Assembly: GCA_022266195.1 (NCBI GenBank)
Contig: WHVY01000001.1
Coordinates: 12,462,001 to 12,526,000 of the forward strand
Direction of reading: 5' to 3'
Source: Tetranychus cinnabarinus
Taxonomy: Eukaryota > Arthropoda > Arachnida > Trombidiformes > Tetranychidae
DNA: 64,000 nucleotides
Made by a program: the position numbers and the translations under genes. Of this stretch, positions 57,601 to 64,000 are shown one piece after another; positions within the stretch are counted from its first letter, which is position 1; every line of letters starts with the position of its first letter. Below the pieces are notes generated by a model. It did no database searches. It was not told the origin of the DNA and was given only the letters and a program-made list of their open reading frames with translations.

Positions 57601-60600
57601 GTGAAAAAACATTGAATTGTTTCACCAGAAAACGATAATGCTAACTATCATAATCGTTGTTAAATGATCACAATTTTGATCACAATGATCACATTGGAAT
57701 CGACTTTTGTATCGTCTAATGAAAAACTATGGATTTGAAATGAAATGAATTTAGGAAAATTAAAACAACATTGAAATGGTTTTAATTTAACAGACTGTGA
57801 ATAAGAACGAGAATAATATGAATAATGAAATTATTGAGATTATCAGAAAATTCATTTTTTATTGGATAATTTAACAATAGTAAAATGACAAATTGATTAC
57901 ATTTACTTGGATATAAGCTCGATAATAATGACTGATGATTAATTAAACTACTTAAAATGTATTCTTCTGAAATTAAAGGAATTGATTAAAGATTTGGAAG
58001 GAATGCTGAGAAAATTGGAATAAATAATTTAGGTAATGTGACGTTATTTAAACAGCAATCAAAAATAGTGTTTTGTGACAATTTGGGAAGAAGATATCAA
58101 TAAGAGTTCATTGCTTAGCAAAGTCATAATATTCAATAATAAATATCACAGTTAAATATGATATGAATTAGGGTCTTGGGGGTAAAAAATTAAATAACAT
58201 GATTGGTAGTTGACTAAGTCCACGTATTTGTTTTGCCGTGCGATAAATAAAGCTATCTGGTAATGTTTCAACAATTATTGATCTGGAAAAATAATCACTA
58301 GGTTAATTAAGAAGTCATTTAAATATACATATTGATTTGTTGTGCTCTCGTTGTGACTTGTTTCAATAATTTAGCAGATTTAGATCATTGTGGGTTGATG
58401 AGCCTTCTCAGTGATCTAAAAAGGCACATTAAATTGTTTTGGTAAATTTATGTACGCATTAAAAAGAGGCATTTGCGGCTATTATCTGTTTCAACTGTTT
58501 TGTGACAGTGTCCACCAATTTTTTCTTGTCCCTTTCATTTTTCTTGAATGAGGTGAAGATGTTTCGATTGCCGTCAGTTTCTTTTATCTTTTCCAATAAG
58601 TTTAACGCAATTTGCGGATTTACTCGCGAATATTTGCTTTCTTGTTTCCCATAATCAGCAATGTAAGTTGACCATTGCCAGGATAGAAGTAAATCGACCA
58701 ATTGACGAAGTTCAGTGAAACACAATTGCAATATATTGTCCTCGAAGCCTTTTACTGGTTCAGAGCTGGCAAAAAATTCGCATTGTAGTAAATCAAGATT
58801 AAATTGTTCCAAAGCTCCCATTGATATTGATCTAACATCTTCGTCTAGTAAAAAGTTCATCAGTGAAGACGCCATGTGTTTACAGGCTGAAAGGCACGCT
58901 GTTTGAGCAATTCTACCAGGTAAATTGGTTAAGGCTTGAAATGTTGTTGTCAAAAATTTAAGAAGGTCTGTGATATAGGGAGAAGCTACTCCTAAAGGTT
59001 CAACCAACATCCAATCATAATGAGCAATTTCAAAAAATTCATCAATTTTCTGGTTCAAAAGAAAATAAATTTGTGACTCAGCATCGGATCTTGCATCTTT
59101 AAACATTGAACTTCCTTGTAATTTAGCAAGATGAGAGCTTCCAGCTAGCTCATTCATATTGTTCAATGATGATGACATGGAAATATACTCTTCCAAGTGA
59201 CTCATTGAGTTTTCAAGATAGTCAGTGTTAAATGCAATCTGAATCAACTGGAGCAGACCAAGCCCTGGTTTTTTTATCAGAACCGATAGACACCCACTTA
59301 ACGTTCGAGTTAGTAATAGATTTGTTGATTTTCGAACCATGTCTTCAATTTCTGTTGCACTAATATTGAGATCTGAAGAAAATTCACGGCAAGCATTAAT
59401 GAAACGCTTTACTTGAATGAAAACTTTAGGCACAAACGACGAGAAGGGAAACTTCTTTGGGTAATCAGACTCCCCAATAGAGACAGTTTCATTTTCGTAA
59501 AAAGGAAATTCGGCAATTATTTCATTATATTGCGACGGTGTATACACTTGTAAAGGATGATAATCGTCAGCATCAAAAATGGAACGGAAAATTGAGCACC
59601 ATTGTTTCATCAAGATTTCATTGTATTGATCACGTATTTCGATGAGGAGACTGAAAAGTGGATTGACATTGTACCCATAGCTTTGTAGTGTGTTGCTAAA
59701 TAGTATAATGATCCTTTTGATTTGAAGCATCAGCTGGTCATCGGTACAATAGGAAGAATAAGTTCGAAGAACCGCAATGACTGATTGAAGAGCATTCTCC
59801 CAAACTTCGTTGAGGTAAATTTTAGTGACTAAACCAGGGGCAGTATTGTAAATATGATTCTCTATGACAAAAAAGCCAACGACACTACAAAAGTAATTTT
59901 TGTATCCTTCGATATTTTCGTGCATATTTGTCGGTGATTGGAGGACAAGTTTTGCTTGTTGCTGGCGTTGCTGTTGATAATAAGTTTCAAAAAGTTCTGA
60001 TGCCCCAAGGCATCCAAATATGTGTAGACATCGGTAAACTGGAGAAAAATCGATTATATCCGTTCCCTTTAATTCATCATCATTTGTATTAACGTCAAAA
60101 TCTGATTCAGTGTCAATTTGATCAAGATTATCATCATAAGATGATGAAAGGGGTGGTTTTGGAGCTTGTTTTTTCTTCTTTGAATTTACCATATGACTTT
60201 TACCATTCAATGTTGAGGTATCAATGACATTTGGTGAGTTAACAGGAATTACTGTTGTGCTTTTGCTGTTGATTGTGTTTTCGAGCTCAAACAAGTTATC
60301 CTTGATAGACACATCATTATTGAATAAGGAATCATCAATATTCTGCTGATGAGCTGCGTTTTTCATGGCTATCTCGCCAATTAATGGGGAACTTTTTCTT
60401 ACATTCTCGAGAAAATCTTTCAAGTCTGACATTGATGCTTCTTTAATTTCTTCCCTTATTTGCGGAATTTTGTCTCTCATGGCTTGAGCAAAGCGGTAAT
60501 TTGAAACTCTAGGTAAATAAGTGGTTTCTAGTTGCTCTAGTGTCTTAAGAGCCGGATAGTATCGGGTAGCCTCCATCTGAGATGTCAGTTTATTATACAT

Positions 60601-63600
60601 CTGCAAAACCGGTAAACACAAACTGAGATGTTCAATAGCTGTCTCAATATTGCATACTATCTTTCGATATCTAATAAGTTCTTCCGCTTGACGTTGGACA
60701 TTCTCGGAAGATTTTTGTACATCTCTATTGATTTCAATTATTTCCTTCTTCAGCTGATCAGCTTTAGGTCTAACTTGTAGGAGGTCATGGATGCAGTCAA
60801 CAAAATCTTGATAATTAGAGTTACACATTCGTTCAATATCTTTGTCATGGCTTTTAATTCGCGCACTCAATTTTTCCATAAATTGTTCATATTGATCACC
60901 AACGGTTCTGTTACTTTAAAAAAGAATGAAAGTAATGCAAATAAATGAAAAACATGACGATGATTATTAAAGGAAATAACGGCAAAGTAAACTTAGCCAA
61001 AACTTGCAGTAATTAATATCACCCATCTCTCTCTCACACACACTCAATGACGTGAAAATATTGCTGCAAATCAGTGCCGATTAATAAGCAAACATAAGCA
61101 AAAATAAACATTACTATGGATATTACCTGAATACAAGGCTAAGTGAGGATGAATCATTTGATTCCAACTCAATGAGAAGATGATCACAGCCATTTAACTT
61201 AGATAATGGATCACTACTTGTGGCAGATGGTGTCTTTATTAAATCCATGAATAGAATAGAGCCCAAATTGCCCAAAAATTGACTAATTATAAAACAAAAT
61301 AAATAAAATTTCCATAAAACACAGTCCCGACAAGAATAAAAGAAAAAAAATTAAACTAAATTTACCATCAAATAATCATATTGTGAAAACTAAAACTACA
61401 CTTTCTTGAGGGCGTAACACTGTTAGCGTAACGTTGAGATTGAGCTCCATCTACTGTTTCTATTAGCTGTTAACAATTTAATTTGATTTAATCAGACTTC
61501 TGTTACTATTAAAGTGTAATATGGTAAAATTAAACAAAACCAATTGCAATATTTTGATAATTACTAATCATAATAGTCTTGACCTGTCGTTGCTATTGTT
61601 TATTTTTATCCAACAGCTGAAATTACAAAAAATGATTGAGATCTTACCATTTCAATGTCGATCATTTTCTCAATTTTTCAATATTGATATTATTCCGTTC
61701 ATCTTTTCATCTTATTCATCTTAAATGTTTTAAAAATAACAAGTTTACTAATATTGTTGATGTTAATCACCATTTGAATTGTATTATTGCTATTATCCAT
61801 AAACAGGACCCACAGTCTCATCGTATCATCGAGAAGAGACGACGAGATCGGATGAACAATTGCTTGGCTGATTTGAGTAAACTAATTCCAACCAGTTACT
61901 TCAAAAAGGTGAGATTATTTTTGAAACTAATCAATAATTAAACCATTAACTTTACTAACCATTCCTCCCACTTGCTTCCCTTATTATAAATTAATAATGA
62001 CAAAACAACTGCTTGAAATCCTTTATATTCAATCTCATTCCAAAATTCATTTCCAATTTTGTTCATCTTTTATCATTGCTTGTATATTTGCTTGCTTCAA
62101 ATCCCATTACTGCTTCTGGTGTTTTGAATGAACATTTCTCAGAGTTGTCCCATGATTCTTGTTGCTTGTTGAAGTCAGTTAATCAAAAAACAAGACAGCA
62201 ATCAAATATTATGCTTCATTTTTTTGGTTCCCAAACAAATGCTTCCAATTGCTTGAATTTTATCATTGTTTCTTGCCATTGCCATTGAAAGCAAGAAACT
62301 GATAAATGCATTTATGCTCACGAAATTTGAAATCCCTAAAAATTATCCTTAAATTGCTTCCAACATTACAAGCCATCCAATGATTAAATTAACCTAGAAA
62401 TGATTTATAAACATTGGTTCCACACTGAATATAAACAACAACCTTTAGAGCCACAAAATTGTGATTAATTACAGGCGATTACAACCCAATAGCTATGATT
62501 ATCATTGAAAACAGTGTATCCATTTGTGGATGTTTACAATTATTAATCAAACAAACAAAAAACCTTTTTCTCACTCTTTCACTCAACAATCAAAACATCA
62601 TCAAGTGTTGTTGTCATATTGATAATTAATCTTATTAATATACAGCAAACAATCCAACAAACATTAATTACTTGACAGAGAATTTAGAGAATTTCTCTTC
62701 TATCTATCAGACAGGGAATGGCGATTTACTTATGGCTATTCAACAAGGAAACATATTACGGGGTTGTTGAATTAACTCAATGAAACAAATTGTAATCGAT
62801 GTAATTGCTGCCTCCTTCCATTGGAAGCCTTTCCTTGAACACTTCGTTTTCCTTTACCAAAAACTTATTACTCGGTATAAGGAATCACCGTAATTATCAT
62901 CCGAACATCAACCCAAATCTCATCAGTTAATCACTCAATTGCTACATTACGAACAGATTAATGATTAAAAAGCCAAATAATTTTAATAATAAAACATAAT
63001 AATAAATAATAATAGTAAAAAGCCAAATAATAAATCAAATTAGTGAACGAAAGTCAACAGCAAAAGAAGCTTCAAAATGACAATTGAATCCGTCTTATAT
63101 CATCAAATTAAATTTAGATAATTTGCTTGAACAAAAAATTAAGGCAAAAATTAATGTAGCATTAATTTAGGATTAATTGAATTAACTTGAATTCTGGGAA
63201 AAGCAAAAGGTTCTTACAATTTGTCTATTATTTTATTCAATTTATAATTCCCAATTTATCCCTTTTTTATCAACATCAAGTCGTAATCATTTCTTTCAAC
63301 AATTCATTTCGATTCAACTTTGAATTTGCTTCTCAAATCTAATCAAATGTAATCAAATTTTTGTTTCAAATCAAACCAAGAAAATGCATTTAATCGAGTC
63401 GATGATTATAGTTAAGGTCATTTTTTAAATTCAGATTTCAAGTCAGTAATGATTTAAAGCAATGATGACATTTTACATTGGGTTTGATGTTGAAAACAAA
63501 GCTTTGTTTATCCAAACCTGAATAGTGTTTGTGAAGCCAATTCAAGAGCTAATCAGGTAGATTGACCATTAATTCAGGAATGATTTTTCACAATTAGAGT

Positions 63601-64000
63601 TGATTGTTGAAAGTAAATGACAATTGAAATGCACTTTACCCTTAACCCTGTCTTAAACCACTGTTTGCATCACTTTTTTTTGGAATGATCATTTTACTTT
63701 TCTTCCCGTAGTTTTGACTTGCTTGTCGTTCCTCTGGGGAAACTGACCTTCTGTTATAAATTTTGTTTTAAACAAAATGACAATTTGCACATTGTCATCG
63801 CAATTATGATTATAACTTAATCAACAGAAGAAGAGAAAAAAATGAAAGTTAAAAACTTGAAAAAAAACATACATAATCCACCAAAAACCACAATCATTTA
63901 TTCCTAACAAAAACTCTTTACTGTGTTTTGACACATAATGCATTAACAATGTACTCCAATAATTAGGGACGAGGCCGGATCGAGAAGACAGAAATAATCG
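51662..64000 (+). CDS. cwo: bHLH-Orange type repressor, clockwork orange-like (5' part)
   Basis: Predicted transcriptional repressor binding E-boxes, a circadian clock component in arthropods. Exons seen: 51,662-51,702, 52,350-52,494, 61,807-61,908 and 63,967-64,000, continuing beyond the window. Phases agree at every junction (2, 0, 0). The last two exons encode the basic region and helix 1 (DPQSHRIIEKRRRDRMNNC) and then the GRGRIEKTEII that follows in cwo proteins, with the family's typical split at KK|GRGRIEKTE. The first two exons give a Ser/His-rich N-terminal part of 62 residues ending SKKTVR. The first two exons are assigned from phase and splice sites, not from homology. Intron 2 is 9.3 kb and holds Sec15 on the other strand. 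Confidence 0.8.
54624..54629. promoter_or_regulatory. E-box CACGTG
   Basis: Perfect palindromic E-box in cwo intron 2; a second lies at 57,114-57,119. CLK/CYC and CWO bind this hexamer, and cwo is known to be clock-regulated, so autoregulation is possible. Two occurrences in 9 kb may still be chance. Confidence 0.3.
55300..55513. mobile_element. TIR element carrying a telomere-type TTAGG tract
   Basis: Perfect 20-base inverted ends, AGTCTAGTTATACGGACACA at 55,300 and its inverse at 55,494-55,513, enclose 174 bases. Inside, 55,382-55,450 is a run of about 13 GGTTA units with a few variants (TTAGA, TTTGG, TTCGG). TA dinucleotides lie symmetrically within the ends, so the true element may start after TA at GTTATACGG. 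It is a small non-autonomous element rather than a relic telomere. Confidence 0.8.
58459..61248 (-). CDS. Sec15: Exocyst complex component 6 (Sec15)
   Basis: Subunit of the exocyst, which tethers secretory vesicles to the plasma membrane and binds Rab11/Rab8-type GTPases. Two exons, 61,248-61,127 and 60,907-58,459, join in phase 2 to give 856 residues. The N-terminal part reads LLIELESNDSSSLSLVFR, then EQFMEKLSARIKSHDKDIE, which aligns with the start of vertebrate EXOC6; a long helical/coiled region follows and the C-terminal Sec15 fold is complete (FNLDLLQCEFFASS and FTELRQLVDLLLSW). A low-complexity insert of about 80 residues, with KKKKQAPKPPLSSS and an Asp-rich stretch, separates the N-terminal rod from the rest and makes the protein longer than the usual 770-800. 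It lies antisense inside cwo intron 2. Confidence 0.93.
61249..61806. other. Sec15 upstream region within cwo intron 2
   Basis: No gene. The Sec15 promoter should be here; the acceptor of cwo exon 3 is only 559 bases from the Sec15 start codon, so the two overlap in regulation space. Confidence 0.5.
61909..63966 (+). other. cwo intron 3
   Basis: Bounded by AAG|GTGAGA and AATTAG|GGA. AT-rich with no recognisable gene or repeat. It splits the bHLH domain at the position noted for the gene. Confidence 0.75.

Larger units (their letters stand above)
52495..58458 (+). other. cwo intron 2, left part
   Basis: No coding gene recognised. It contains two perfect CACGTG E-boxes (54,624 and 57,114), a TIR element with TTAGG repeats (55,300-55,513) and a block at 56,925-57,270 duplicated near 42.8 kb. 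A 72-codon frame at 55,805 with one hydrophobic segment is probably chance. Confidence 0.5.

Noticed and set aside
61636..61941. Continuous 101-codon frame as the start of the bHLH protein
   Set aside because: The part before 61,807 is intronic with an AAACAG acceptor, and phase-compatible upstream exons exist. It remains a possible alternative start.

Overview
The window is AT-rich eukaryotic DNA with short spliceosomal introns, a gustatory-receptor (GR) array, an ABCC transporter and an interstitial TTAGG (arthropod telomere-type) tract. I read it as an arthropod. The compact genes, the GR expansion and the ABCC locus make a spider mite or other acariform mite most likely, but nothing here proves the species. 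I recognised no rRNA, tRNA or CRISPR array.

Region 1 (1-40,005) is a chemoreceptor/transporter array. Six full-length + strand GR copies (starts 8,076; 11,530; 14,608; 27,002; 34,696; 38,431) share one four-exon structure, and a seventh is a 3' fragment at 6,271. The first four full copies are open. The fifth has a +1 shift in exon 2 and the sixth a nonsense codon. A complete eight-exon ABCC (MRP-type) gene runs on the - strand from 32,601 to 24,335, and all exon phases fit across 1,503 codons. The GR at 27,002 lies wholly inside its intron 6, antisense. Broken pieces of the same ABCC gene, mostly exon 7 with the start of intron 6, sit beside other GR copies. This suggests the array grew by duplicating the intron-nested GR together with adjoining ABCC sequence. 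Mobile DNA interrupts the array: a DDE transposase relic (1.1-1.8 kb), a 161-bp TA-flanked element inside a GR intron, a 698-bp foldback element splitting a GR upstream block, and a decayed Ty3/gypsy element (16.4-22.05 kb). The gypsy element carries an extra RING/TRAF-like zinc-finger frame between integrase and the 3' LTR. At 2.8-5.9 kb are an Ulp1/C48 protease piece, a PHD finger exon and other zinc-finger remnants.

Region 2 (40-49 kb) holds a large near-perfect hairpin element, a deletion-riddled copy of the 5' end of the clock-type bHLH gene found downstream, a broken serine/threonine dehydratase, and an intact intronless ALDH1L gene (10-formyltetrahydrofolate dehydrogenase).

Region 3 (49-64 kb) is a + strand bHLH gene of the clockwork orange type: exons at 51,662, 52,350, 61,807 and 63,967, continuing past the window. 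Its 9.3-kb second intron contains the complete exocyst gene Sec15 on the opposite strand and a small terminal-inverted-repeat element that carries the TTAGG tract.

The functional genes cover contact chemosensation (GRs), xenobiotic/conjugate efflux (ABCC), folate one-carbon metabolism (ALDH1L), vesicle tethering (Sec15) and circadian transcriptional repression (cwo). Two gene-within-intron arrangements (GR in ABCC, Sec15 in cwo) and repeated partial duplications are the main structural themes.
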